Part shown: piece by piece, positions 8,622 through 16,381 of the stretch
Numbering within the stretch: position 1 is the stretch's first letter
How the letters are laid out: each line of letters begins with the position of its first letter
DNA from: Helicobacteraceae bacterium
GTDB lineage: Bacteria; Campylobacterota; Campylobacteria; Campylobacterales; Sulfurimonadaceae
Assembly (NCBI GenBank): GCA_024635885.1
Contig: JAGXIA010000069.1
Location: 1 to 28,837 of the forward strand
Length of the DNA stretch: 28,837 bases
Direction: 5' to 3'
Notes under the pieces: generated by a model
What the model was told of the DNA's origin: nothing
What the model saw: only the letters and a program-made list of their open reading frames with translations
Database searches by the model: none
Program-made: the position numbers and the translations under genes

Positions 8622-10067
8622 ATGCAGAAAATCAGTATAGAACTTAAAATTATTGTAAGTCTTATACTCTTCACTATACTTGTAATCTCGATTGACAGGT
8701 ATCAATTTTCCAATAATATTATGCAGCAATTCATTAAATCAAAAAAATCAAAAAATAATTTATTAATCAATACTATTGCCCCTATTATAGCCCTTAATAT
8801 TTCTTTGGGTTTAGAGAGTGCAAACAGTGAATATTTGGACCAAATCACAGAACAAAATCATGACCTGGAATTTTTTGAGTTAAAAGATTCAAATCAAAAA
8901 GTACTTTATACTTATTCTGAAAATTTCACCACAGAGCCGAATAAGGAAATTACTAATGACAACTCTTATACTAAAGTAATAGCAGATTCACTCTCAAATA
9001 AAACATTAGGGTTTATAAACTTACGCTTTTCAGACCAAGACTTGCAAAAACTAAAAGAGCAAAATAAAAAAACAACTATAACAACAATCTTCATCACATT
9101 TGTTTTATTATTCCTATTTATTTTTCTTATTAAAAGAGAATTTAAAGATTTGAAAAGATTAAATAAAGATTTGTTGAACTATGACCCAAAACTCAATAAT
9201 TTGCACTTAAATATATCAACAAGAGAAGATGAAATCGGTGTAATACAAAATACCATTAAGTCTATGGTTGAAAAAATAAATTTACATGCTTATGATCTGG
9301 AGGTAATCAACCTATCACTTGAAAACAAAGTAAATGAAAGAACAAAAGAATTGCGACGACAAGACAAAATATTAACAGCTCAGTCAAAACAAGCAGTAAT
9401 GGGCGAAATGATTAAAATGATAGCCCATCAATGGAGGCAGCCACTCTCAACAATTACACTCCAAATATCTAATATGGAGATTAAAAAATTATTGGGAAAT
9501 GTTGTCGACCCAAAACAAGAAGAAGAGACATTAAGACACATAAGCGATACAATTATATACCTCTCAGACACTATTGACGATTTTCAAACATATTTTCGTC
9601 CAGACAAAGAATCCACTAAAATAGAGATACATGAACTTTTACAAAAGGCCATAAATTTTGCAATACCTAGAATAGAAAAAAAAGATATTGATTTAAAAAT
9701 TATAAAAACAGAAGATATCTTTGTAAATGTGTATATAAATGAACTCGTTCAAGTAATTCTCAATATACTAAACAATTCTATTGATGCTTTGGCAGGTCTA
9801 CAAAAAGAAAACAAATATATACACCTGTATGTAAAAGAAAAAGGTGATAATGTTGAAATATATATCGCAGATAATGGCTGTGGTATTTTAGAAGAAAATC
9901 TGGAACAACTTTTTGAGCCTTATTTTTCTACCAAAGGAAAAAACGGAACTGGACTTGGACTTTACATGAGCCAAAAGATTATTGAAAAACAATTTAATGG
10001 AAAAATAAATATTGACAGTTCTCAAGAGAAAACTATATTTATCGTTACTATTATGAGTAAAATATAG
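8622..10067 (+). CDS. orphan membrane-bound sensor histidine kinase
   Basis: A kinase of about 481 residues. TM1 is near 8-24, a periplasmic sensing region without any cysteine follows (about 26-150), TM2 is near 152-170, and then a HAMP-like linker with a helical coiled-coil stretch to about 250. The H-box MIAHQWRQPLSTI carries the phospho-accepting His269. NILNNSIDAL is the N-box, DNGCG the G1 box, FEPYFSTKG the F box and GTGLGLYMS the G2 box, so the catalytic domain is complete. ATG 8622 is preferred over TTG 8619 because GGAAG ends 6 bases before it. No response regulator is adjacent. It sits between arsB and arsR, inside the region bounded by the two putative ArsR operators; whether it senses arsenic, phosphate or something unrelated is unknown. 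Confidence 0.92.
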   Translation: MQKISIELKIIVSLILFTILVISIDRYQFSNNIMQQFIKSKKSKNNLLINTIAPIIALNISLGLESANSEYLDQITEQNHDLEFFELKDSNQKVLYTYSENFTTEPNKEITNDNSYTKVIADSLSNKTLGFINLRFSDQDLQKLKEQNKKTTITTIFITFVLLFLFIFLIKREFKDLKRLNKDLLNYDPKLNNLHLNISTREDEIGVIQNTIKSMVEKINLHAYDLEVINLSLENKVNERTKELRRQDKILTAQSKQAVMGEMIKMIAHQWRQPLSTITLQISNMEIKKLLGNVVDPKQEEETLRHISDTIIYLSDTIDDFQTYFRPDKESTKIEIHELLQKAINFAIPRIEKKDIDLKIIKTEDIFVNVYINELVQVILNILNNSIDALAGLQKENKYIHLYVKEKGDNVEIYIADNGCGILEENLEQLFEPYFSTKGKNGTGLGLYMSQKIIEKQFNGKINIDSSQEKTIFIVTIMSKI

Positions 10068-10116
10068 GACAAAGATATCAGTCGCAACCACATTAGATGA
10101 TTATAATTAAAAGAAA

Positions 10117-10142
10117 TCTATAAATCAATATATCTTGATATA
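10117..10142. promoter_or_regulatory. putative ArsR operator, arsR copy
   Basis: Inverted repeat ATCAA-N6-TTGAT (10124-10128 and 10135-10139). The surrounding 26 bases match the block before arsB at all but two positions. The right half is the -35 box of the arsR promoter, so binding would block transcription: autorepression typical of ArsR/SmtB proteins. Confidence 0.7.
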
Positions 10143-10163
10143 TGCGTTTTATTCTGCTATAAT
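10135..10163 (+). promoter_or_regulatory. arsR operon promoter
   Basis: TTGATA (10135-10140), a 17-base spacer and TATAAT (10158-10163) preceded by TGC, i.e. a near-consensus promoter with an extended -10. Transcription should begin near 10170. Confidence 0.75.
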
Positions 10164-10182
10164 TTTTTAAATGGAGTTTTAT

Positions 10183-10506
10183 ATGGAAGTATTCTTAAAA
10201 AGTGTTTCAGCCTTAAATGATGAGACAAGAATTTTAATATTGCGTTTTTTAGATGTGAACGGCGAAACCTGTGTATGCGATTTACAAGCATCATTAGAGA
10301 TGATTCAGTCACGTTTATCTCGCCATTTGAAGATTTTAAAAGATGCAGGGTTTTTAAGAGTTGAACGCAAAGGAACTTGGGCTTATTACTCTATACGCTC
10401 ACCTCTTGACCGTTTTCGCAGCGAAGCGCTAGAAGAGATAAAATGTTTGCCTATAGAACTTCCGCCTTTACGAAAAATATCAGAGAATGGAGAATGCAAA
10501 ATATGA
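10183..10506 (+). CDS. arsR: ArsR-family arsenite-responsive repressor
   Basis: A 107-residue winged-helix repressor of the ArsR/SmtB family. ETCVCDL (Cys30, Cys32) is the ArsR metalloid-binding motif in the first DNA-proximal helix, and SRLSRHLKILKDAGFLRVERKGTWAYYSI is the recognition helix plus wing. Another cysteine sits near the end (GECKI). Arsenite binding to the Cys pair releases DNA. I start at ATG 10183, not the in-frame ATG 10171: the predicted transcript begins at about 10170 and GGAG lies 6 bases before 10183. It is the first gene of a long operon and overlaps arsC by 4 bases (ATGA). Confidence 0.93.
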   Translation: MEVFLKSVSALNDETRILILRFLDVNGETCVCDLQASLEMIQSRLSRHLKILKDAGFLRVERKGTWAYYSIRSPLDRFRSEALEEIKCLPIELPPLRKISENGECKI

Positions 10507-10913
10507 GTGAAAAAAAGCAGGTACTGATTCTATGTACAGGAAACAGCTGTCGTTCAATTATGGCAGAAGCTTTGATAAATGCAAAACTTTCTGATTGTGT
10601 AGAAGCACAGAGTTCAGGGGTAAAAGCAAGTGGCGCAGTAAATCCACATGCCAAAGCTCTTTTACAAAGCAAAGGTTACTGGAGAGAAGGGTATCATTCT
10701 AAAGTCATTGAGACAGTCTTAGACACGGCTTTTGATTTAGTTGTAACAGTATGTGACCACGCCAAAGAGACTTGCCCAATGTTTCCAAAGGCGATAAAGA
10801 CCATACATATTGCTTTTGAAGATCCTAGTGGAAAAGATGTTTCAGAATATGAAGTGACACTTAACTTAATCGAGAAAGAGTTGTTACCAATAATAAAAAA
10901 AGAGTTGTGCTAA
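10503..10913 (+). CDS. arsC: arsenate reductase, thioredoxin-coupled (LMW-phosphatase type)
   Basis: A 136-residue cytoplasmic enzyme reducing arsenate to arsenite, the form exported by ArsB. The P-loop CTGNSCRS gives nucleophile Cys11, Cys16 and Arg17. Cys84 and Cys91 in VTVCDHAKETCP are the two cysteines that relay the disulfide, spaced as in the plasmid pI258-type ArsC (Cys10/82/89). The acid residue is in FEDPSG (Asp107). This type is recycled by thioredoxin, and a small CxxC thioredoxin-like gene follows directly. ATG 10503 overlaps the arsR stop (ATGA) with GGAG ten bases upstream; longer in-frame starts lie inside arsR and add residues before the P-loop. Confidence 0.94.
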   Translation: MSEKKQVLILCTGNSCRSIMAEALINAKLSDCVEAQSSGVKASGAVNPHAKALLQSKGYWREGYHSKVIETVLDTAFDLVVTVCDHAKETCPMFPKAIKTIHIAFEDPSGKDVSEYEVTLNLIEKELLPIIKKELC

Positions 10914-10931
10914 ATACTTAAAGGATAAATT

Positions 10932-11165
10932 ATGAAAATAGAAGTACTAGGAACAGGCTGTTCAAAATGTGTAGCTTTAGAAGCAGTTGTAAAACAAGCT
11001 ATCTCTAAAAGTGGTAAATTTGTCCAGTTAGAAAAAGTAGATGATATTATGAAAATTATGGAGTACCAAGTTGTAAGTACTCCGGGTCTTGTGATTGACG
11101 GCACAGTAGTAAGTACTGGAAAACTTTTAACTGTAGATGAAGTCTTAGCTTTAATGAACAAGTAG
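10932..11165 (+). CDS. small thioredoxin-like redox-active disulfide protein
   Basis: A 77-residue thioredoxin-fold protein (Thioredoxin_3 / 'redox-active disulfide protein 2' type). The active site is CSKC (Cys10-Cys13) right after the first strand, with the cis-proline in STPGLVIDG. No signal peptide, so it is cytoplasmic. A ribosome site (AAAGGAT) precedes the ATG, 18 bases after arsC. Such proteins are commonly encoded next to permeases of the type that follows. Here it could reduce ArsC or pass a metalloid or thiol to the permease; both are inferences. Confidence 0.87.
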   Translation: MKIEVLGTGCSKCVALEAVVKQAISKSGKFVQLEKVDDIMKIMEYQVVSTPGLVIDGTVVSTGKLLTVDEVLALMNK

Positions 11166-11171
11166 TCTGGC

Positions 11172-12116
11172 ATGTGGAAAGAGAGCGTTGATTATCTGAT
11201 ATATGATTTGTTGAAGCTTGAGGGTCATTTAGGTGAAGCAATAAACTTCTTCATATATGACACTTTTAAAATATGGTTTTTACTCATAACTATTATTTTT
11301 GCAGTCTCATACCTCAGAACACATTTCAATACTGAATATGTCCGTGCTCACCTGCAAGGAAAGTCACAACTATACGGAAATGTTTTAGCTGCACTTTTTG
11401 GAATTATCACACCTTTTTGCAGTTGCAGCGCTATTCCTCTTTTTTTAGGTTTTATACAAGCCAGAATTCCTATAGGGGTGACTTTTTCATTCTTGATTAG
11501 TTCGCCTATGAACAACGAAATTGCCATTGCACTTTTATTTGGTCTTTTTGGCTGGAAAGTGACCGCCATTTACATCGGTTTTGGGCTTCTTGTTGCCATA
11601 GTCGGTGGTTATATCATTGGTCGATTAAATATGGAAAAATATGTTTTAATGGATGTAAAACCGATGCAAGGCGAGCTTGAAGAAGTAAAAATAACTCTCA
11701 GTATGAAAGAACGTGCAAAAGAAGCGTATACTTACACAAGAGAGATTTTTAAAGATATTTATATTTATGTCATAATAGGGGTGGGAATAGGTGCTGTAAT
11801 CCATGGTTATATTCCTGCCGATTTTATAGCCAAATATGCAGGAGCAGAGAATCCTTTTGCTGTTTTAGTAGCTGTTATCATGGGAATTCCCATGTATTCA
11901 AATGCAGCGGGAGTTATGCCTTTGGTTGAGGTTTTGACAGGAAAGGGCATGTTACTTGGAACAGCTCTTAGTTTTATGATGGCAGTAACCGCCCTAAGTC
12001 TGCCAGAGGCGATGATTTTGAAAAAGATACTGCATATCAGACTTATAGCAACTTTTTTTGGCATTGTAGGTTTAGGCATTATAGCCATAGGCTATTTATT
12101 TAATTTTATACTATAG
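11172..12116 (+). CDS. arsP: ArsP/UPF0718 (DUF318) family permease
   Basis: A 314-residue inner-membrane protein with about eight hydrophobic segments in two halves. Family hallmarks are TPFCSCSAIPLFLGF (Cys83, Cys85), SSPMNNEIAIALLFG and GIPMYSNAAGVMPLVE. Campylobacter ArsP exports trivalent organoarsenicals such as reduced roxarsone, and the paired cysteines are thought to bind the substrate; related UPF0718 permeases have other proposed metal substrates. The ars context, six bases after the thioredoxin-like gene, favours arsenical efflux. A central hydrophilic loop lies around 180-205. The ribosome site is weak (TCTGG), suggesting translation coupled to the gene before it. Confidence 0.82.
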   Translation: MWKESVDYLIYDLLKLEGHLGEAINFFIYDTFKIWFLLITIIFAVSYLRTHFNTEYVRAHLQGKSQLYGNVLAALFGIITPFCSCSAIPLFLGFIQARIPIGVTFSFLISSPMNNEIAIALLFGLFGWKVTAIYIGFGLLVAIVGGYIIGRLNMEKYVLMDVKPMQGELEEVKITLSMKERAKEAYTYTREIFKDIYIYVIIGVGIGAVIHGYIPADFIAKYAGAENPFAVLVAVIMGIPMYSNAAGVMPLVEVLTGKGMLLGTALSFMMAVTALSLPEAMILKKILHIRLIATFFGIVGLGIIAIGYLFNFIL

Positions 12117-12126
12117 GAGATAATAC

Positions 12127-12867
12127 ATGAGAGAAAAAATAAAAGAATTTTTTGCATACGGAGAAAAAGTTGAGGGCTATGATGTTAGAGTTGTTAATGA
12201 AAGAGAAGCGAGAGCTGGAGCAGGGCTGTTGTTTGCCTTTGGAATAATTGCTTTATTTAATAGTGTAGCCTTAGGACATGTATTATTTACAAAGTATTTC
12301 ATCACTTTTTTTACATTGGACTTTTTAATCAGAGTTATAAATCCAAGCTATGCACCCAGTTTATTAATAGGAAGATTTTTTGTGCGAAATCAAAAACCGG
12401 AGTATGTAGGTGCAACGCAAAAAAGATTTGCATGGGGTCTTGGTTTGCTTTTGGCAATACCAATGTTTTACACACTTGTAATTCATTTTCAACCAACACC
12501 TATTAAGGTTTTTATATGTGTACTATGTCTGTTGTTGCTCATAAGTGAATCTGCTTTTTCAATATGTGTTGGATGTATGATATACAATTTTGTTTATAAA
12601 GAGAAGGCTACAAACTGTCCCGGCGGAGCTTGTGAGATTAGACGAATAGATAAAATTCAAACATTTAACACAGGTCAGAAGATTATTGCTATTGTCTTTT
12701 CTATTTTAATCACTTATGGGATTTATTCTTTTTTAGTAAAAGTTGAGAATAAAACATTTTTTATGCAAAAAATATCTCTAATGATGATGTCCGACGCTGA
12801 GTTAAAAGCACTCGAAGAGAAACAATATCAAAAAGAGTTAAAAGAGTTTGAAAATGATGATTTTTAG
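12127..12867 (+). CDS. DUF4395 membrane protein with cysteine pairs
   Basis: A 246-residue protein with a DUF4395 core. NEREARAGAG is at 24-33, hydrophobic segments lie near 32-50, 58-70, 103-120 and 125-145, and the family's ESAFSICVGCMIYNF segment carries Cys147 and Cys150. A second pair, CPGGAC (Cys164, Cys169), lies in the following loop. A last hydrophobic helix near 186-204 is followed by a charged C-terminal helix (about 215-246) extending beyond the core. DUF4395 has no settled function and often occurs with thioredoxin-like or sulfur genes. It is 10 bases after the permease with an AGGAG site, so it is in the ars operon. The cysteine pairs could make a redox relay across the membrane (inference). 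Confidence 0.75.
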   Translation: MREKIKEFFAYGEKVEGYDVRVVNEREARAGAGLLFAFGIIALFNSVALGHVLFTKYFITFFTLDFLIRVINPSYAPSLLIGRFFVRNQKPEYVGATQKRFAWGLGLLLAIPMFYTLVIHFQPTPIKVFICVLCLLLLISESAFSICVGCMIYNFVYKEKATNCPGGACEIRRIDKIQTFNTGQKIIAIVFSILITYGIYSFLVKVENKTFFMQKISLMMMSDAELKALEEKQYQKELKEFENDDF

Positions 12868-12890
12868 TTCTTTAATTAAAAAAATGTTCA

Positions 12891-14192
12891 ATGCCATCAA
12901 ATAAAAACCTTGGGTTTAAAGAGTTATTAGCCATTGCTGTTGGTGGAATGGTTGGTGGAGGTATTTTTACAATTTTAGGTATTTCTGTCTCTATGGTAGG
13001 CGACTTAGCCCCTTTCGCCATTGCTTTTGGTGGTGTTATTGCTTGGTTTGCCGCTTATTCTTATGTAAAACTTGGGGTCTATTATAAAGATGAGGGTGCC
13101 ACGTATGCTTTTTTTAAACGAACCTATTTATCTTCTCCTTTAGCTTCTTCATTCATAGGTTGGTACACTATATTTGGTTATATAAGTACATTGGCCTTAT
13201 ATGCTTATACTTTTTCATCTTATGCCATAAGCGGCTTTGATTTTGCACAAAATGATTTTATTCGTAAAGCTGTCGCTCTGTTTATTATTGGACTTTTTGC
13301 ACTCATTAACATTTGGAGCGTTAAGGGTATGGGAAAAATTGAAGATATTATGGTTTATTTAAAACTTATTATTTTATTTGTTATTTCTGTAATTTTAATA
13401 TTTTTTGCCAAGGCTGATTTTCATCAGTTTATCAATATTATGCAAAGCGACCTACAAACAACACCACTGCTGAGTGTTTTAATTGTTTCTTCTCTTACTT
13501 TTGTAGCTTATGAGGGTTTTCAACTTGTTATAAACGCAGTAAATGAGATGAATGACCCAGATGTTAATATCCCTAAAACTATATACACAGCTATTATTTT
13601 GGTGGCTTTTATTTATTTTATTGTATCGCTGGGTGCTGTTCTGGCAATTCCAACAGAGGACCTTATAAAAAATAAAGAATCAGCATTAGCCACAGGTGTC
13701 GGAGAAATTATGGGAGTGTTTGGACAAAATCTTGTTATCTTAGGTGCACTTTTAGCGACGAGCAGTGCAATTAGCGGAACTCTTTTTGGGGCTTCTCATC
13801 AGATGGCAAGAATCGCAGATGACGGGTATCTGCCAGATTTTTTAACACGAAGAGAAGGCTCGATTCCAAGCAGAGCTATTATATCTATGGCGGTTATTTC
13901 TTCATTTCTCATTGTAATAGGCGGTTTGCGTCTTATTTTAGAGTTTGGAAGTATTACTTTTTTACTAGTCTCTCTTTTGATGTCTATTGCCAATTTTAAA
14001 ATACGAAAAGCTACAAATTCATCTTTAATTATTACGCTTGTTTCTATTTTTGGACTAGCTTTAGGCACAGTCTTTATTTTATATTATGAATATCAAAATA
14101 ATCCACAACAATTGTTGTTTATCACTCTAATGTATATTGCATTGACTATTGGAGCTTGGACTTATTCTTATTTTAAAAAAAAGAAGAAATAA
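12891..14192 (+). CDS. APC-superfamily amino acid permease
   Basis: A 433-residue transporter with about 12 hydrophobic segments. The N-terminal GGMVGGGIFTILG (18-30) is the broken helix 1 of the amino acid-polyamine-organocation fold, and FVAYEGFQLVINAVNEMNDPDVNIPKTI is the typical TM6/loop region with the EMxDP-type motif. It should import amino acids or related amines by cation coupling; the substrate is not predictable. It follows DUF4395 by 23 bases without a visible terminator and is probably the last gene of the arsR transcript, although no strong ribosome site is seen and it may be only a neighbour. It converges on the DsrE-like gene, 11 bases away. Confidence 0.88.
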   Translation: MPSNKNLGFKELLAIAVGGMVGGGIFTILGISVSMVGDLAPFAIAFGGVIAWFAAYSYVKLGVYYKDEGATYAFFKRTYLSSPLASSFIGWYTIFGYISTLALYAYTFSSYAISGFDFAQNDFIRKAVALFIIGLFALINIWSVKGMGKIEDIMVYLKLIILFVISVILIFFAKADFHQFINIMQSDLQTTPLLSVLIVSSLTFVAYEGFQLVINAVNEMNDPDVNIPKTIYTAIILVAFIYFIVSLGAVLAIPTEDLIKNKESALATGVGEIMGVFGQNLVILGALLATSSAISGTLFGASHQMARIADDGYLPDFLTRREGSIPSRAIISMAVISSFLIVIGGLRLILEFGSITFLLVSLLMSIANFKIRKATNSSLIITLVSIFGLALGTVFILYYEYQNNPQQLLFITLMYIALTIGAWTYSYFKKKKK

Positions 14193-14203
14193 GTCTCATA
14201 CTT

Positions 14204-14653
14204 TTACTTGAATGTCATAAGCGCATAACCATCATTTTGATATCTGATTGTATCTATAAAACTATTGGGCGAAATTTTTATAAAGGGAAGTACTTCACTT
14301 TCTTCAATAGAATTTGCGGCTAAAGACATTGCACAAGCAGTGATAGTTACATTTTTTCTTTTTGAAAGCTTTACAAGATATTCTTGTGCTTTTTTGATAT
14401 TTTCTATATCTTCATCTGCAACAATCATAGTATAGCTTTCAGAGGTCATTGCCACGCAAGAACCATGTAGTGTTAGAGCTACATCAGCACTGTCACCTTG
14501 GTTTTCTATCATATCTATAGTCTTGCCAACCAACCACATGCGGGTTTTAATATAGTATGCATCAGATGAGCTGCAATCAAAGACAGCCTTATACTCTTTT
14601 GCCTGCAACACTGCACAAAAGAAAATAAAAAGGAGAATAATAAGCTTTTTCAT
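14204..14653 (-). CDS. exported DsrE/DsrF-like protein
   Basis: A 149-residue protein with a signal peptide (KKLIILLFIFFCAVLQA, cleavage likely after Ala18) and a DsrE-like fold. VALTLHGSCVAM (Cys66) and VTITACAMSLAANSI (Cys107) match the positions where cytoplasmic DsrE/TusD proteins carry sulfur on cysteine; Cys27 is also present. DsrE relatives move persulfide sulfur or bind small thiols. This one is predicted to be periplasmic, so it could handle sulfane sulfur produced outside the cytoplasm, though its function is not established. It is the last gene of the YeeE-YeeE-AhpD-DsrE operon, six bases after the AhpD-like gene. Confidence 0.82.
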   Translation of the reverse strand: MKKLIILLFIFFCAVLQAKEYKAVFDCSSSDAYYIKTRMWLVGKTIDMIENQGDSADVALTLHGSCVAMTSESYTMIVADEDIENIKKAQEYLVKLSKRKNVTITACAMSLAANSIEESEVLPFIKISPNSFIDTIRYQNDGYALMTFK

Positions 14654-14659
14654 AAGACT

Positions 14660-15190
14660 TTACTCCCCTAATCCAAATACATTTGAAAGTGTATTTATAT
14701 AGTTAAAATAGCCGGTTATTGCAACTGCTTCAATGATTTGAACATCACTCCAATCCATCTCTTTGATTCGGTCTATATCTTCTTTTAGAACTTTATAATT
14801 GTCTTTTTTGGAAGCTCTTATAGAAAAGTTCAGTAGTGCTTTTTCAGCATCACTTGAGTTCATACTCTCAACACCATTAAGAATTTCTTCAATTCTTTCA
14901 TCACTCAAACCCAACATTTTTGCTATACTTTTGTGAACTTCCACACACATTTTACAGCCGTTTTCTACTGAAATAAGAAGTGCGATAGACTCTTTAATAT
15001 CATAAGAGAGCGTTGTCTCATCGAGTAAATACTTTTGTATCATTACATCTGTTGCAAAGTACACTTTTTCATCAATGGCTAAGAGTTTAAATATCTCACC
15101 CAGCTTTCCAGTTTTTTCTAAAATCGGTTTCGCTTTTTCTTGAACTGCAGGAGTCATATCCTCAAATTCAGGTAATTTAATATGTGCCAT
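14660..15190 (-). CDS. AhpD/carboxymuconolactone decarboxylase-like protein
   Basis: A 176-residue all-helical cytoplasmic protein of the AhpD/CMD superfamily. The redox motif ENGCKMCVEVHKSIAKMLG holds Cys79, Cys82 and His86, as in AhpD-type alkylhydroperoxidases, where the pair forms a disulfide. A second half (about 95-170) lacks cysteines and has TGYFNYINTLSNVFG, the family's C-terminal helix. The true substrate is unknown; peroxide or thiol redox work is the family theme. It lies between the YeeE-type transporter and the DsrE-like gene in one operon, which suggests disulfide or persulfide chemistry on the sulfur compound transported (inference). Confidence 0.88.
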   Translation of the reverse strand: MAHIKLPEFEDMTPAVQEKAKPILEKTGKLGEIFKLLAIDEKVYFATDVMIQKYLLDETTLSYDIKESIALLISVENGCKMCVEVHKSIAKMLGLSDERIEEILNGVESMNSSDAEKALLNFSIRASKKDNYKVLKEDIDRIKEMDWSDVQIIEAVAITGYFNYINTLSNVFGLGE

Positions 15191-15208
15191 TTTTTCCCTT
15201 TTTAAATA

Positions 15209-15805
15209 TCATTTTTCTTTAAAGTCTGCCGGGTCTTTATACTCCAAGGTTGGTAAAAAGTATGCAGTCACCAAGAGAATAGTACTGAAAATCAGTACCA
15301 CAAGTAAAGAGTGTTCCGTAAAAAACTGTGTTACTTGCAGGTTTCCTAAGTTGGGACCCATAAATTCTTTTATCCATGGATAAAGAAGTGTAAAAACTGC
15401 TCCGCCAAGCATACCGCCTAAAACACCGACAAAGGCATCTACCCGTCCTTCTGAAACTGATACAAAAAAAGCAGAAGGACACTTCCCCAAGATTACCAAG
15501 CCTATACCAAAAATTATTGCCCCCGTAATTAACCCACCGAGTAAAATCGGTTTTATTGCAAAAGTAGCATAACCGTTTTGTACTAAAAAATAAAATCCAA
15601 GACTTGAGAGAGCCACTGTTGTCATTGCCATTCGAGGGACTAAGGTGTCTTCAAATATCATAAATCCAGCCATCTTCTCAAACTTATCAAGTCTTGAATA
15701 CATAATAATCGCTCCAAATAAAAACCCTATAAACAATACTGTCCAAACAGAGCCATGCCCTCCGTTCGCCACTATATTAAACATATTTGTAACTCTATCT
15801 ATCAT
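15209..15805 (-). CDS. YeeE/YedE-family half transporter (second)
   Basis: A 198-residue membrane protein with about five hydrophobic segments. LGKCPSAFF carries Cys109, the family-type cysteine in a membrane loop, with flanking glycine-rich helices (GGLITGAIIFGIGLVILG; GVLGGMLGGAVF). YeeE/YedE proteins transport sulfur compounds; the characterised TsuA type takes up thiosulfate along a chain of conserved cysteines. This is a half-size member, and the gene overlaps the first half by 11 bases, so the two likely form one heteromeric channel. An AAAGG ribosome site precedes the ATG inside the upstream gene. Confidence 0.85.
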   Translation of the reverse strand: MIDRVTNMFNIVANGGHGSVWTVLFIGFLFGAIIMYSRLDKFEKMAGFMIFEDTLVPRMAMTTVALSSLGFYFLVQNGYATFAIKPILLGGLITGAIIFGIGLVILGKCPSAFFVSVSEGRVDAFVGVLGGMLGGAVFTLLYPWIKEFMGPNLGNLQVTQFFTEHSLLVVLIFSTILLVTAYFLPTLEYKDPADFKEK

Positions 15806-16313
15806 TTTTGCAAACCTTTTTTTTATAAAAAAATCTTCCTGTAATCACACCAGTGCCAAGGGCTATAATGGCAAAGATAATACCGCTAATAGCTAACTGA
15901 CTACCACCGGATAATATATGCCCTGCATTACACCCTCCGGCAAGTCTGGCACCAAAGACAAGTAAAAAACCGGCGATAAAACTCCAAATCATACGAGACT
16001 TTATAGAAGAGTTTTTTCTCTCTTTCCAAAGTGTTGGTATATAGCTGATATGAAATGACTTTGTGACAAAGATAGACATAAAAAGCCCACCAAAAAATAC
16101 ACCTATAAGCATAACACCTTCCCATGCTCCTGATTTTTCTATTTCAGCGGTATAGATATAGCTGTCTGCATTGAGTCCGAATAACAGCGTTGATAGGTAA
16201 GCCATTCCTGTCGAAGCGCCAATTGGACGGTCTGCACCAAATGTTGAAAAACTAAAAAAGAATAGCAAACTCATAGATATTCCACCAATCCACCACGGTA
16301 TTTGTTTAGGCAT
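15795..16313 (-). CDS. YeeE/YedE-family half transporter (first)
   Basis: A 172-residue membrane protein with about four or five hydrophobic segments. FGARLAGGCNAGHILSGGSQ holds Cys128 in the canonical GGCxxGH motif of the YeeE/YedE family, complementary to the GKCPS motif of the following gene. It is the first gene of a four-gene operon transcribed away from a MerR-type regulator, which probably controls it from the 97-base shared intergenic region. Likely substrate: thiosulfate or another small sulfur species (inference from family and context). Confidence 0.86.
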   Translation of the reverse strand: MPKQIPWWIGGISMSLLFFFSFSTFGADRPIGASTGMAYLSTLLFGLNADSYIYTAEIEKSGAWEGVMLIGVFFGGLFMSIFVTKSFHISYIPTLWKERKNSSIKSRMIWSFIAGFLLVFGARLAGGCNAGHILSGGSQLAISGIIFAIIALGTGVITGRFFYKKKVCKNDR

Positions 16314-16338
16314 AATTACTCCAGATAAGTTGATTGTA

Positions 16339-16356
16339 AAGTGTAAAGTTATACTT
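16339..16356. promoter_or_regulatory. dyad in the merR/yeeE divergent promoter region
   Basis: AAGTGTAAAGTTATACTT pairs with its reverse complement at 14 of 18 positions. It lies between a minus-strand TACAAT (plus 16333-16338, possible -10 of the YeeE operon) and the merR -10. MerR proteins normally bind a dyad in the spacer of the promoter they control, so this is the best candidate site. No convincing -35 is seen. Confidence 0.4.
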
Positions 16357-16372
16357 CACGTTTTGAATTATA

Positions 16373-16381
16373 TGCTATAAT
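16373..16381 (+). promoter_or_regulatory. extended -10 promoter of the MerR-type gene
   Basis: TGCTATAAT at 16373-16381, about 30 bases before the GTG start and followed by AGGA at 16401-16404. The upstream -35 region overlaps the dyad at 16339-16356, so autoregulation is possible. Confidence 0.5.

Noticed and set aside
12884..12898. ATG at 12884 as start of the amino acid permease
   Set aside because: It is out of frame with the permease; ATG 12891 is the first in-frame start.
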